DNA of 64,000 nt from Psoroptes ovis (lineage: Eukaryota > Arthropoda > Arachnida > Sarcoptiformes > Psoroptidae), in assembly GCA_002943765.1 (NCBI GenBank), contig PQWQ01000006.1, positions 3,038,001 to 3,102,000 of the forward strand. Reading direction: 5' to 3'. Both the position numbers and the translations under genes were made by a program. Of this stretch, positions 34,112 through 49,091 are shown one piece after another; position 1 is the stretch's first letter, and each line of letters starts with the position of its first letter. Below the pieces are notes generated by a model. That model saw only the letters and a program-made list of their open reading frames with translations. It ran no database searches and was not told where the DNA came from.

Positions 34112-35925
34112 TCAATGATGTCCATTATGTTCATTATCTTCGTTATTGTCATTGATATGAATTTCATTTGAATCATCATCATCATTAGAGATTTCATCTT
34201 CATCTCCATTTTCATTGATTTCATTGATAATATTTTCATTTTCATTCTCGAAATTTTCATGATTATTATGTTCGTTTTCCAAGTCTTCATCTTCATCTTC
34301 ATCTATGTCATTGTTGTTGCTGAAATATCTTTGCTGATTGTCATGATTCTGAGTCGAATGTTTTGAATAATCTTCAGCATATAATTTAAATGGTTTCACT
34401 ATTCTATCATTAGCATTATTGTTATTATTTAATGATATAGTGATATTAGATTCATCACTGCTACCGGTTAAACTTATGGCACTACAACTGTCGTTTGTCA
34501 TTGATTGATTTTGATGATGTTGTTGTTGCTGTTGATGTTGATATTGTGATGATGATGATGATGATGATAGTGTTGTTCCATTATTATCAATTTGTAAATG
34601 ATGATTTTTATTGCTATTACGCATTCCATTAGAACTACGCCTCCATTCCATTAGTTGTTTTTTCCATTTAGTTCTTTGTATTTTAATGAAGAATAGAGAT
34701 TAAATTTTAATCTAATATTGAAAATTGAAGAATTTAAATTGCAACAAACCTTCTATTTTGAAACCATGTTTTTATTTGAACTTCAGACAGATTAAGTGCA
34801 CATGAAAGCTCGATTCGTTTGCTTACAGTCAAGTATTTGTCATTCTTCAAAAAACAGATTAATTTTATAAAAAAAATTATTTAAGATTCATACAAATATT
34901 TCAAATTTTTGAAAACCTACTTGAAATTCTAATTCAAGACGCTCTAATTGTTTTGTATTATATGCCTGCCTTGGTCGTCTTTCATTCATTAAAAATTTTC
35001 TATTTTCACTATCATTTTTAGTGTCATTACTATTAGCACCATTTATTTTCATTAATGATGATGTTGATGATTCTGATTGATTTAATAATTTATTACTATC
35101 ATTCAATTCGGAATTATGATCATCACTACAATTTTCAAAATCTTTATTCGATCTATTCAAAATAGATGGCGATGTTAATGTATCGAATGGTAATGATTTA
35201 AGTGTTTCGACCGCGAAATTTACTAATTTTGAATGTTTTTTATTATTATTGTTCATTACAGATGTTGTTGATGATGACGATAAAGCATTTTTAGAATAAT
35301 CATGAACTTGGTCCATTTGATTTTGTGATTTTTTCGCTGTCGTCATTACATTTGTAGTTGATGTTAATGATGATGATGATGTAGATGGTGTTAACAATGG
35401 TGATAAACCTTTATCACCATTTGTTTGTAGATTATCATTATTATTATTATTTTGCGACATTGCTTTGAACAACATCATTGATGATATATATTGACAATAT
35501 GCAAATATATCTAATGCAGCGATTTGTTGTTGCTGTTGTAAATTTGTTGCAGATAAATGTCCTAATAATCTTTGATTATTATTATTAATATCAAAACCAA
35601 ATAAATTCGGTTTTAATGCTTCGATAATATTTTTATCATGCATCACTTGATCGGCAGCATTTTGATGATTAATTAAAACATCATTAAATTGTGATAATTT
35701 TGTCGCTGATAATGTTGATAACGATGACGATGATGATGATGACGAAGATGATGGTGATGATGATGATGTCGAATGATGATTTTGATCATCAATAACTCGA
35801 CCATTGCCATCACCATTTGTACCGATCTTATTACTCATAATATTTTTAATTGAAAACTTATGGAAAAATTGAATAATTTATGGCTTCGAAAATGAGAAAA
35901 AAACAAATCTTACCTTAAGATCCAT
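34112..35925 (-). CDS. ANTP-class (NK-like) homeodomain protein with N-terminal eh1-type motif
   Basis: DNA-binding regulator. Core exons 34921-35838 or longer, 34750-34844 and 34112-34673 give 524 residues from ATG 35838. A better model adds a 12-nt first coding exon, 35914-35925 (MDLK), and extends exon 2 to 35856, giving 534 residues that start MDLKFSIKNIMSNK. FSIKNIM fits the eh1 motif that recruits Groucho. The homeodomain is RRPRQAYNTKQLERLELEFQ, then NDKYLTVSKRIELSCALNLS, then EVQIKTWFQNRRTKWKKQL. One intron falls after EFQ and one inside codon 53. The rest is Ser/Asn/Gln-rich, with an Asp/Glu/Asn-rich C-terminus. QIKTWFQNRRTKWKKQL places it near NK-like families. The lms or Nedx group is a guess, so no symbol is given. 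The non-coding DNA beyond its 5' end is the largest gap here. Confidence 0.85.
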
Positions 35926-38900
35926 GATTAATTGTGTTGAAAAAATTAATCATTTACAACGGAATTACTAAATTCATTCGTGATAAAAAAATCAAAATCA
36001 ACAATAACACCGGAAAAATGCAAAATCAAAGAATAATTTTTCATGTGCACTTTTTGAATTAATTTAAAAAATAAATGAATAATTACAAATTCAAATCATA
36101 TTCAATTCCGTCGATCATTATTCATTCATTCATAATTTGAGAATCATTTCAAATCTTCAAAAGAAAGGAAACGATTTTGAAAAATCAATCGGAAAAAATG
36201 AATTAATTCAAATTCATTTCGAATAAATAATTTTCAGATACCCAATTTAGTCTATCAATTCAAATATTTAAAAGTATTTATTCTTCATTATTATTGTTCA
36301 GTGATTTTTTTTGATAGCTTTATTCATTTAGCATCACACAATTGAATGAATCAATGAATGAATGAATGATTTTTTTTTTTTGAATCAAATTGACATGACA
36401 ATAAAATTACTAATATCATTATTAATATATTAATAACAATATCAGAATCGAAATATTTTCAGACGAAGCAAAAGCCTATATGAAACTATATGACGGACTG
36501 TTGTGTACAATGATGATGATGATTATTATTATATCAAATCAAAGCAAAAAAAATGTGTGCCATATATAAATAAACAAATAAATAAATAAATAAAAATATC
36601 ACTTATAACAACAATTATACAGCTGCTACATTTTTTTTCAATATTCATCTATCAAATAGTCATATTATTAAACGATGATATAAAATGGAATGAAAATCAA
36701 ACAAAATTGACGAAGACGACGACAATAATAATAATGATTATAACATCTGTAATAAACAATAATAATGATAATCAACCAAGCAAATCAGACTGAATCACAT
36801 CGACACAAGCACACACGCACACACAGACAAGTGCACATATTAGCAATAAATAAATATACACACAGAGAAATAACAATAATAATAAAAACGACGATAAAAT
36901 AAAAAATTTAAAAATGTGAGAATCAATAAATATTCTACTATATTGAATAATACTAATAATATATGGAATAAGATTTAAACCAAAAATATATATGTTGTTA
37001 TTACTGTTATTGTCGTCGTCGTTTTCGGATGCAAAATGATGATGAAAATCCCTGTCCGTATTTGATCTATTATTATTATTATTAGATGAGAATTTAAATG
37101 CATATTACGACATGCACTTATATCATCAAACACAGTAAAATACATACACACACACGAACACTTCCACAGTAAACGCATATGAATCGTCCAATAAAATATT
37201 TTTTTTTCTTCAAATACAAATTGAATTGTAAATAGATGAATGTTTTAGATGAATTTTCAAAGAGAGAATCAGAATCAAAATTTTCATCATCATTATTTAT
37301 TTATTTATTTATCATTATTATTATTATTAATATAACTATAATTTGAAACAAAATGTTTGGTTTGGCGCGCACCATTATCATTATTGTTATTATTAAATAC
37401 CGTTTATATATTTCCATTATTAACAGTATTTGAATTTTTATTTTTGAATTGAATTGAATTAGTTTGAATTGTGTGTGCGTGTATAATTTTGCCATTTTTT
37501 CTTCAATTCAATTCGTCGTGAATCATCAGTAGTAGCATCGAAAAATTTATACCCATAAAACACATTATACAGTAACATTTCAACATTTTTTTTCAACTTC
37601 ATCATTGATGAAAAACTTCTACCTCCATCAAATGTTGTTGTTATCATTAATAGTATATGATTATTATTATTACATAATAGATTCTTCAAAAAGCAAATAG
37701 CAGAAGATTGAATGTACAAGAATAAATGAATGAAAATGAATGAATGAACGATGAATGAATTGCCCATTTAATAATAATGAAATAATGATTATCATTATAT
37801 TTTGTAAATCATGTTTAAAATGTTGTTTAGGAAAATTGTTTAAACATGAATTTAGCAGCAACAACAACTGAAAAAAACGAGAACACTATGCATATATTAT
37901 TATTATTATTATATAATAACGATGATAATACATAATAGTTATTGATAAAAATGGTAAAAAATATGACAGTAATTGATTTAAAGTAGTTTTTTTTCCGTTT
38001 GAAATTTTTCACATTTAATCTAGAGAATCCAGATTATATATTCTTTCCTGTGTTTTATCTCACGGCTCTTCATATGCTACTTCATGGTGCGCAAACATTT
38101 TTCAATTTTTCCTATTTTTCCATATTTTTCACTGAATTTCATTTAATTGCGTTCATTTCAGACTAAAATCCCCGCGACTATATTGAAAATTTAAATGAAA
38201 AAGAAATTTGAAAATAATGGATCATATTTTTAATCAATCTATCAATCAATCCATATATAAAATGATGATTATACATCGAATAGTTGTTTTATTAGTTTTT
38301 CAAACAATCAATTGTATTCAATGATATACGCCTTTATTTATTCATTGATTCATTCATTTATTCGTACAGAAAGATTATAAGTGGTCCATTATCCATTATT
38401 GTTATCATTATTATTATTATTATGATTCTATTATCTTTTATTGACAGATGAGTAATAAAAAATGAAGAAAAGCACAGATAAATCTATTACACAATCGAAA
38501 AAAAACAAAAATGAAAACAAAACAACAATACAAAAATAAATAATGTAATTTTAACACAATAATGATAATAATAATAATAATAGTAATAATAATAATTGAT
38601 GATGATAATATGTCAAGATGTTCATTTTCTATATATGAAATATAGAAATTATTGAGAGAAAATTTCATATTGAAATATTAAATTTCTATTAATAATGATT
38701 CATTTCAACCATGATTACTGTTATCATTAATATTATCGCTAAATGATTTAATATTATTATTATTTTCACATTTATTTTCCGTTAGGCAAAATAATGATGT
38801 GAATTTTCTATAATTCCACATGTTTTTTTTCGTTTTGTTTCAAACATTTAAAATCAGACAAAGCACACTTTACTAAAGAAAAAATCGTTATACTTTTAAA

Positions 38901-39442
38901 TAATAAAATAAATAAACTTGTGTGAAAATATATGTGTTCGTACCCTCTTTGTAAATGAGAATTATGGCTACAAATTAAGAAAACACACATATGAAAGATT
39001 TAATATCAATTTTGAACGAATGAACGATGCCTGCCATTTGAATGCTACTGCATTCAATTTTTTTGCTTGATTCGCGTTTTTTATTCTACCGATTCTCAAT
39101 TCTCTAGTTTTCACTATTTGTAAAGTAAAATATAATTGCACACGCATTAATAAACATGGAAAATGGAAAAATAAAAGATAACAAAACAATCAACCAAAAC
39201 AATAATAATAATAATGATAGACAAATTAATTGCTTTGCTATTTAAAATATAGTAATTGAATGGGTGAAAAAAACATCACATATAATTTGAAAAATGAATT
39301 CAATTCTAAAATGTTTATATAAGAGTATAGTTTTAAAATACATTAAAATATAACGATAAAATTAAAATGAAAATCTTTCAATTCAAAGCATCATCAACAC
39401 GCACACACACACACACTCAGACTCATAAAACATTTGGTTAAC

Positions 39443-39458
39443 AAATGCTTAAGCATTT
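39443..39458. repeat. 16-bp perfect palindrome AAATGCTTAAGCATTT
   Basis: Perfect inverted repeat without spacer. A related CATTTG...CAAATG pair flanks it on the left. It could be a dimeric factor site or chance in A+T-rich DNA. Confidence 0.4.
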
Positions 39459-42400
39459 AACTAAACTAACTAACAAAACAGAAAAGCTTCAAGCATTTGC
39501 AAGTGCAAATGGATAAATGGCGAAATGGAAATTTTCATATAAATTTTTAAACACTTTAATGTTTGCTAAATAATAATCATAATTTTAAATGAATGATAAT
39601 AATAAAAAGTAATATTAATGTTTTTTTTGGGGCTCACTATAAAAATGATTTTGATTTTCAAATATGTGTTTGTAAAAATGATAATTCTACAATAAAATTA
39701 GACAAATTTAAAACAAAACAGCAAAATGTTTCGAAGATTCTAATTTTGTTGCATGATAATTGATGGTGAATTGCTGTGCGAAATTATTGCATAATTATTA
39801 TATTATACATATGAGTTCCTCAAATGTTTGCCACATTGGATGTAAAAAATAAATATGAAAAAAATATCCGAGAAATATTTTCATGATCATGTGAGATTTA
39901 TATATGGGAATATGCGGACATTTTTCCCGTAATTATGTTAATAATATTTGATTATTATATTCAGAATAATCAAAAACATTCATTTATTCTTTTTTTTTGA
40001 ATGAAAATATTCAGATTTTCATTTAAATATTATTTTTGAAATATGTGTGACGATTAGAAATTGCTCAATAATTTTCAATATTATCATTAATTCAATTAAA
40101 TTATGATTATGATGATGATGATGACGATGGAAGTTGTTTTTTATCATTTATTAGATATTAAAAATATTCTTGTTATCGTTAAATATTGAACACAGAATTA
40201 GTGCAAAAAAGTGCGCTGATTTTAATGCCATTTGTTTTTTTCATCCTCTTTCTCGCTCTCTCGCTTTAATTATTTGTTTCAAAAATAATTGATAGATAGA
40301 TATATGGATGGATGAATAGATGAAAAGATATTAAATGAAATTATTTATTTTATTTTTCGGAAATAATTATTTATAATTTGATCAAAACAAATCACAATTC
40401 TTGATTAATTACATAGGTTTCACAGTTTGAAATCACAAGATTGCCATATGAAAAATGTTTTCAAAAAAAAAAGCGAAAATTGTCCCGAAAATGGGATTCC
40501 AAAAAAAATATTGATACCAATAAAATAAAAATATGACAGATAATTATTATTTCCAGAAAAAAATTAATAATCTAATTGACAGATATCATGTTTTCTATAA
40601 TATGGCCATTGGAATATTCTTTCAATTTATTTTTCATGCGTCAAAAATAACCAACATTTTTTTTGGTATTTTAAAAACACATATGAATGTGTGACAAATT
40701 GAAATAAATATAAATTGATAGAACACACAAGAGCGAAATAATAAAAAAAAGTAATTCCATTTAAAAGTAATTTCAAATGAAATAAGTAATAAAGAAATGA
40801 ATGAAAGAAAAAAACAAAAATCTTTTTGACAATTTAATGGTCATCAAAATTGAAAATATATAAATAAAGAAATAATAAAAGTGGAAAGTAAAAGTAAAAG
40901 TAAATGGAAAAAATAAACGACACTTATTAATTGAACGAATAAGGATATGGAATACATTTAATAATAATAATAGTCAAAATAATCGACGTATCAATTGCTC
41001 AGAATCAATTCAAAAAAAAATAATCATATTAAATGTGAATGAATGACTAATGTTAATGTTTTTTGTTGTCGTTGTTGGTGTTGGTGTTGTTTACTTCTAA
41101 ATTCTTCAAATAACAAAATAAATTCTTATCAAAATTTTATTCGTTACTTCCACATATTCGATATATGTTCGAGGATATACATTAAATTAATAGTTGGAAA
41201 AAAAATATTTTGATTTTGCTTTTAAAAGTATCACATTTTGGAAGAATAAGAAAAAAACAACTGCAACTGCAATAACAACAACAACAACATCAAGCAGCAA
41301 TCATCCATCTCAATATCTTAATTGAATTGTAATATCTTTTTTTTCTTCTTTATTATTTCTTCATTTTCTTCGAATTTTTTCTTGTTGTATTAAGTATTTT
41401 TCGAGAGGAATTTTTTCTTTCGTTTGTTTGTTCAAAAAATATATAAAAATAAATAAATATATTTATTTCATGTAATGTGCAATATCAAGTTTCATTTGAT
41501 GATGATGATGATGATTTTTCTTCCAAAAAACTATTATATGAAAGTAAAGTAGGAAAAAAAGCTTTTTAGCCATATATATTAGTGTATTGATAATAATAAT
41601 AATAATAATGATATAAAAAGTTATGACAAAAAATAAATGGGCAAAAAATATCCAAGAGTTTATTTATTTATTGGCTAAAATTGAAAATGTATGATAAACA
41701 ACGACAGCAGCAGCAATGACAATGCACAGTATTCCGTTAACATTTATTGATTCACATCTTAATTGCCAAAACAATTTTTTTCCTTATTTTTTCCCCAATT
41801 TTTTTTTTGTTGGAAATTCTATTTTGCAATTTATTTTGTTATTATCATCATTATCTTTTTGTAATGGTATTAGATTTCATCAACATTATCAACATCATCT
41901 TCATCATCCCCAAAAACAACAACAATGACGACGACGACACATTATTTTATTATTCATTATTATCATTTCCATTATTATTATTATTATCAATTGACATTTT
42001 AATAATCAATTTAATGTATATTTGGTATTTGTATGTATCGAAAACATTGAAAATTTCACATCGAAGAATGTATAAAGAATTTTTTTTGTCTCTCTCTCTC
42101 CACTGTCAATTGTCTTGTTCAAAATCTCGAGTAAATATTTCAATTCAATTCAATTAAATCACAAAAGAAAATTGAATTAAAAACTTAATTTCGAAATTAT
42201 TATCTTTGGATAGGAGAGAAACATTGAATTCTTTAATTTTTTGTTTTGTTCGGAATCAATTTACAATTTGGGTGGTTCTGAATATGATGAAAACAAAATG
42301 ATGGAAAGAAAATGTACAAATTGATAGGTAGCAATCAATGAAATGAATTCATTTTTAGGTTTCAAATCTTCAAAAACAAAAAATAAAATAAAATAACGGA

Positions 42401-45400
42401 AAACAAAATTCAATTATCGATAATCGATCATCATCATCATCATCATCATCGTTATTATTTTTACTTGGAACAAAGCAAAAACTAAACAACAGTCAAAATG
42501 AAATGATAACAATAATGATGATATCCATTTATTATCAATAAATAAATCGAGAACATGTTTATTTATTTATTGATATTTAGTCTAAAGCGAAGAATGGAGC
42601 GAAGAATTATATAAAAAGAATAGAAGCACTCGTATCATTATGACCAATTGAAATTTTTTTGAAAATTTTTGGGTGATAAAATTTCGAAATGTTTCAAAGT
42701 CAAATTCATTCATCATAATTATAATTACTGGAATTTGGGCTGAAATTTTTTATTTCTGCCAACTCTTTAACTCTTGTTTATTATTAATTTCAGAAAAAAT
42801 AATCAACTATTTTTTCTTTTTATTCATAAATATCTATATATATCATGATTACATCGAATCATTGTCGTTGTTGTTGCTGCTGTTGTTGTCGTTGTTGTTG
42901 AAATCAATGTTATGTTGTCAACATAACAATTATGAATGTTGAAATTAATCATGAATTTTTGTTTTTCATTAAAATTATCATTATTTTGTACTTTGACAAA
43001 TGTGAATTAAAGAATTAAAGGGGAGAAAGAAAAAGGCAAAAATATTTCAGATAAATAAAATGGAAAAATTTGCAAAATATAATTATATGTGTTTGTTAAC
43101 ATCCCAAAAATCATTAGTTTTTTAATAATATACAATTATAACACGTTTTTTTAGTTGTTTGTTGTTATGTGAAAATAATGATAATAAAAAAGTTTTAAAG
43201 TTTTCCATCCATTCATCCCAACATTCATTCATTTGTTTATTTCATTTGAAATATGGAAAAAAACGAAACGAAACAAACAAATAAAATAGAAAAACATAAA
43301 TATGAAATGAAATGAAAAAAGTATTGAAAAACAAGAATTCTATGAAAAATTAATTATTTTTAATTAATTATGTTTAATTAATAGCATAGTGAGAAAGTGA
43401 ATGAATGATTGAAAATTGAAATATGAATAAGAGTGGAATTATGGAAAATATTTCCATTTTTTTTGCGATTCAAAAAATATGTTTACTTGGAATATAATAT
43501 TATTGAATGTATGCAGGAATTCTCATTTGGAATCGTCCGAATAGTTTTTGGCAAATTTAGATATCATTTTCAAACTTTGAAAAAAAAATGATAAAGTCCA
43601 ATGTTCGATGAATTCAGGCATTGAACAACGATGATAACAAGATTCGGGCAATAATATTTAAACATTGAACAAATTTATTTTGAAATTAAATGCAAAAACA
43701 AGCAAATATTCACATTACATTTTTTTCAATTAATTTTTTAAACAAAGCAAAGCGCATATTCATCGATTTGTTCGTTGTTTTTTTTTTAAATTTCATTTTT
43801 CCTTTTTTTTCAAATAAATGTAATTACAAGTTTTGAACTTTAAAGCATCTTGGTAATTTACATTCAATTCAATTAAATTGAATAAGTTGTTATTTTTTTT
43901 CCATGAGTAAAAAACAAATGTTCATCTATTAATAATGATAATAATAATAATTACAAAAATATCGTGCAAGTTTCAATGTTTTGCATTTTGGCTTGAAATT
44001 ATTATTATCATTATTATTAAATGAATTTCAAATAAATTGATTGTCGAATATATAATAAAAAATTGTAAAGTGTTTTACTTTTTTTTAAAACTAAAACACA
44101 ATTGAACTAATAAAATACCATACCATATTCACTCTTCAATTTTGCCATTATTATTACATCATATATAGCGCAATGGCAATTTGTTCTCATATACATATTT
44201 ATGTTTGTATGCTTTCGTTTGTTTTTAATGATGATGATGATAATAATAAAATAGAAAAATAATGGTAATAATGACGATAAAAAGTTTTATTTTTTCCCAA
44301 TGATATATCTATCTATTTGTTTTTTGTATGGGCTAATAATACAAAAAACGAAAGCGAAAAACAAATTTTCATTTGAATAAATGAATGAATTTTTTGGAAT
44401 CGGATCGTGTACTTGATTCCTTTTTTTCATTCTGTGTATTTCCAGTTTTCAATTTATTTTGATTTTGATTATGGGCTCAATGAATCATTATATGAAAAAG
44501 TGCATCATCATCATCAATGCTATTTTATGGGGAACATGAAAAAATAATGTGTACACATCATCTTAAAACTGTTATAATAACACTATTAATAATGATAATG
44601 ATAATAAAGATACAGAAACAATAATAATAATAAACTAAAACCAATTCTTCTCTTGTACATTCATTAACACACACACATTTATATATATAGAATGCGGTAG
44701 TTTTTTTCAATATTGATTTTCTATTGATTATTTTACATTAAATAATAATAATATCATTATTATTATATAAATTGAATGCAATCATTTTAAATTATAATTT
44801 TTTCTTCTTCATCCTCTCTTTCTACTTAAAATAATTGATGAATAAAGAAGATGGAAAAAATGGCAAAATCTGCACAAGCATCTGGATCTTGTAGAAATTT
44901 TCAAATATATTTAAATTACATTAAATTACATTCAATTTTCGTTCAATGAAATAAAATGTTTTTGTTCATGATTTTTTTTCTCAAAAATACAAATCCAATT
45001 AGAACTTGGCTGTCAATAATTATTCATTTGTAATTATTGCAATTGCTTAGTTTTAATTATTTTTTCCGATTTAAAATTTGAATTTTTGTTTTTTCAAAAT
45101 TTAAATTGCAAGCATCCATGATAGAAATATCCATAGAAAATTTAATGATTTTCAATTTTAAATGCGCAAAAATGAAATGTTATTATTATAAACATTTATA
45201 ATTATGTTTTAATTTGAAAATTTTTTCCGAATTAGAGCTGGAAATCGATTTTCAATCGATAATGGGTTTTTTTTGTTTCTTTTTGCCTCTCGAAATTTTT
45301 GATGAATACATTTCACTTATTGATGAAGATGATGGTGAATGTAAGTAAATTAAATCCATTTAAAGTATTAGTATGAGTGTATCAAAGAAATGTTTTATTT

Positions 45401-48400
45401 GATGTATATGATTAGTGTTATATGCGTATTATGAAAATTTTAAAGTGGTTGAGTCTAAACTAGATGTTACAATGATTATTAGTCATAGTGATTGGCAATT
45501 TTGGGTAAGATTGGAAGATGAACGAGAAATAAAAAAGGAAAAAATTGTTTGTTGGTGCAATGAAACTACAAAATAAAATAATATAGACAGACAGAGATAG
45601 AAAAACCACTTAAATAAACATTTAAACATTTCATTTATTATTATACAAACATATATATGATGTTGATATGATTATTATTATTGTTATCACCATCGTTTCA
45701 CTACCAGAGGCATCCAATAATAATAATGATAACAGGAATAATAACAATAAAACATTTGCCGAATCAGTGAAAAAGAAAAAATAGAAAAAAAATCATAATA
45801 TTTAAAGCATTTAAGCATTTTTTGGATGCTTCTGTGAATCAATTGAAGCAATTTGAAGAATTATTTAATATGAAATAAAACAGCAACAACACCAATAATA
45901 ACCGACAGCAAGAAGCTATATATTGGAATTGAATTGAATTAAATCATCGTTTGATAATAAAATTGATGTCTCATAATAAAATAATGGAGAAAATCAAGTA
46001 AAATGAACGTGTGTGTAAAAAATACGCAAACGTAGCTTTTTCATATTCAAGTGTGTTGGTGTTCATCATAAGACAGATTCCCATATAATAATAATAATGA
46101 ATGGTTTATGGATAAATTGTCTTTTTTATTTCAATTCGGGTTCCTTTTTGGTGCACTTTTCGCACAGGATTCTTTTGAAACTTATATTTTTTCTTAAAGT
46201 TTTATAATAAAAAATAAACCAGAATTACTTAATATTAGACAAAAAACAACAACAACAAAAAAGAGGCAAATAAACAAACAAACAAAGAAAAACACCCATT
46301 CAATATATCACAATTTGGTGAATTTGATAAATAAATAAATAAATATATAATACTTAATTTACTTAATATAGTTTTAAGTGTTACATGAAAAAAAAATACT
46401 TCACAATGTGTTTTTCATTATTCTTTATATTATTATTTTTAAATGTTTTTTCCTTACAGTTTTTGCGTATGTGTCTAGCAATATCGCTTATTTATTAGTA
46501 TCTAATTTGCTGCTGCTGATGTTGATGATGATGATATCAAAATAGAAAGAAAAATAGTCATTTATTAAATGAAAATTGAAAGAAAATTAAAATGGAAATT
46601 CTTGCTTTTGTATACCCAATAAATGATATCGTCGACGACGCAACTCCACATTGAAAATTGAAATATTAAATGAAAATTGAAAAAACAATATTTGTTTAAA
46701 AAATAAATATATGAAAATAGATGAAATTATTAAACTATATATTGATATCAAACACATATTTTTTAATAGAAAAAGAATTAAATTTTTTCCAATTTTAAAT
46801 ATCAATTCATTGATTCTTTTATATATGTGATTTTTTATGTGTTATTAATAATAAAAAATAGCATCGATAATATTATCAAGTATTAAAATGGAGGAAAAAA
46901 ATATTGATATCATGGATGGAATTTGAATTACACTATTATTATTATTAGATATTGGAGTACCGAATTGGAAAAATCAAAATGAAAATAAAAATAAATAAAT
47001 AAATAAATGAAAAAAAATAAATTTATTACATTTCATAATGTGTAATCAAATGAAATGAAATGTAAACTATTAAATAAAAAAAAGGAAAATAAATAAATAA
47101 TAAAATATATATTTGAAGTTACAAATATATCGTCAGTTTCCAATAAAAATACGGAAAATACGGATATTATCAGATTGAACGATGGAGAAAAAGAAAGAGG
47201 GAGCGAAACGAGGAGTGAGCGAGATATGGCAATATATTTTATTGAATTTATTGAAAGTTATCAAAACACCAATATCGTCGACTAATAATAACAAATCATA
47301 TTTTATTTTATTTTTTTGATGGCAAATGTGTTGGTGTTGGCCGTGGCTGTGGTGGTGGTGGTGCGATCTGACAAAATTGATTCGGTTTTCTCTATGTTTA
47401 TTGTTGGCAGCAGTGAATTATTATTATTGCTATTATCATCATAAAATTTATATCTTTCACAGTTATTGTTTTTATGAATATATTGTGTGTGATATTGACA
47501 CACATTCATATTCAATTATGATTATTTTTTTATGATAATTTTATTATTTTAAATATATTTTTAAATATTCAAATCAAAATTTGTTCAATTTTAATAAGTT
47601 TTCGTCCCCCCGTTCATCATTTTTTGACATGAAGCACACACATTAAAAAATTACATGTGATAAAACTTATTATTGATTGAATTTTTCTTGAACGCTCTTC
47701 GATAAAGTTTTACCGCGTTCAAGTTTTTTTTTCAATTCAAACAATACTTAGCTAAGCAGAATTTTTTTTTGTGTTTCACGATAAATTTGCAATAACATCA
47801 TTAAATAAAAGAGAAGTCATTCTTTTATTGAAAACACATTAGCAAAATGAATAATGTTTTTGGTTTCGAAAAATTTCAAGTATATTCATTCATTCATTGT
47901 GTTAATGCGAATATGTAAATCAATTAAACTTTCATTAAATCATTCAGTCTTTAAGAATATTTTAAAAATTTTAAAATTTGCCAATTTCTCTATGGAATAT
48001 AAGTTAATCAAATTTTCAAAAGTTGATTGATTTACTAAATTTTGGTTGGGCAATAAATGGAAAAAAAATCATTAAAACATTAAAACTTTCAATATTTTTA
48101 TGGAAAAAAAATAGTTTAACTCGAGAATTCGTAAAATGTTTCAATTCATCAAATCATTAATTTATATTATCATTAATATAATTTGTCATTTGAGATTAAT
48201 TTAACTTGAATGATTTTTGTTTTCGATTTAAAATGAATTATCGAATGTGTGCAAATTTATATAATTGAAATTAAATTGTCAAAATATTTTTTTTACTCTA
48301 GTATACAAATACATATAAACAAAATACCAATTCATTAATGAAAACATGTGTCGATGTGTTTTTCAGTTCAATGTGTGCGTTCATAGAATGAAAAATTAAT

Positions 48401-48924
48401 GAATTCTCATTCATTAATTGTGTCGAAAACTGTGGTAAATGCTGTCATTGCTTTTGCCCATTATTATGTTGACACATTTAATGAATGAATATGTGTTTTC
48501 AAACGATCCAAAACGACATGAAAATGGCATGTGAGAATCGAAAAATTGATCACACTTTTACACTAGAAAATAGCAGATTACGGAACGGAAAAGGAACTCT
48601 GATATCTCTTTTTAGTGCTAAATCTTTTTAAATCTTAATCTTGAATTCCACTTGAATTTGGAAAAACAGGCAATCTCGTTTTGACCGTGTTTTTTTTATT
48701 GTATTCGAAATATTATTAACGGTTAAATATGGAAAATATTGCACCAAAAGACAACATGGAATTGTTCCATGGAAAAACTGAATAAATTCCGACCCATAAT
48801 TTTATTTTTTCGTGTTGATGTTTTTGCTGTTAAATCATTGTTGTTTTTGAATATATTTATAGTTATATTTCAATAGCAAGAATGCAAAAAAAGGAACAAT
48901 AATACAAATTTGAAACACACGAAA

Positions 48925-48946
48925 CAAAAAAAAAAAAAAAAAAAAA
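48925..48946. repeat. A22 homopolymer
   Basis: Uninterrupted run of 22 A in the gene-free region. No retroelement-like body or target-site duplication is visible next to it. Confidence 0.8.
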
Positions 48947-49059
48947 TGGAAATGAAAAAATTCTCATCAGCTGGCGCATTTTTTTGTTATCAAAGTTTAT
49001 TATTATTATTCCTAATATTATTATTCTTATTGCATCGATGTCAAAAAAATCCAATTTAT

Positions 49060-49062
<3 letters not shown>

Positions 49063-49090
<28 letters not shown>
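49063..49090. repeat. (TG)14 microsatellite
   Basis: Fourteen perfect TG units followed by TCAGTGTG. It is the longest dinucleotide array I noticed and likely polymorphic. Confidence 0.9.

Positions 49091-49091
<1 letters not shown>

Noticed and set aside
34102..34302. Met/Lys-rich open frame overlapping the homeobox gene 3' exon
   Set aside because: Shadow of the GAT/GAA repeats that encode the acidic tail of the homeobox protein in the supported frame.
37810..37848. CATGTTTAAA ... TTTAAACATG inverted repeat as a microRNA-like hairpin
   Set aside because: The stem is only about 11 bp around a 19-nt loop, too short for a pre-miRNA, and A+T-rich DNA produces such repeats readily.
41716..42157. 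Overlapping plus-strand open frames (70 and 136 codons)
   Set aside because: They are almost entirely Ile, Leu, Phe, Asn and His from ATT/CAT repeats in different frames, which is typical of simple-sequence translation.
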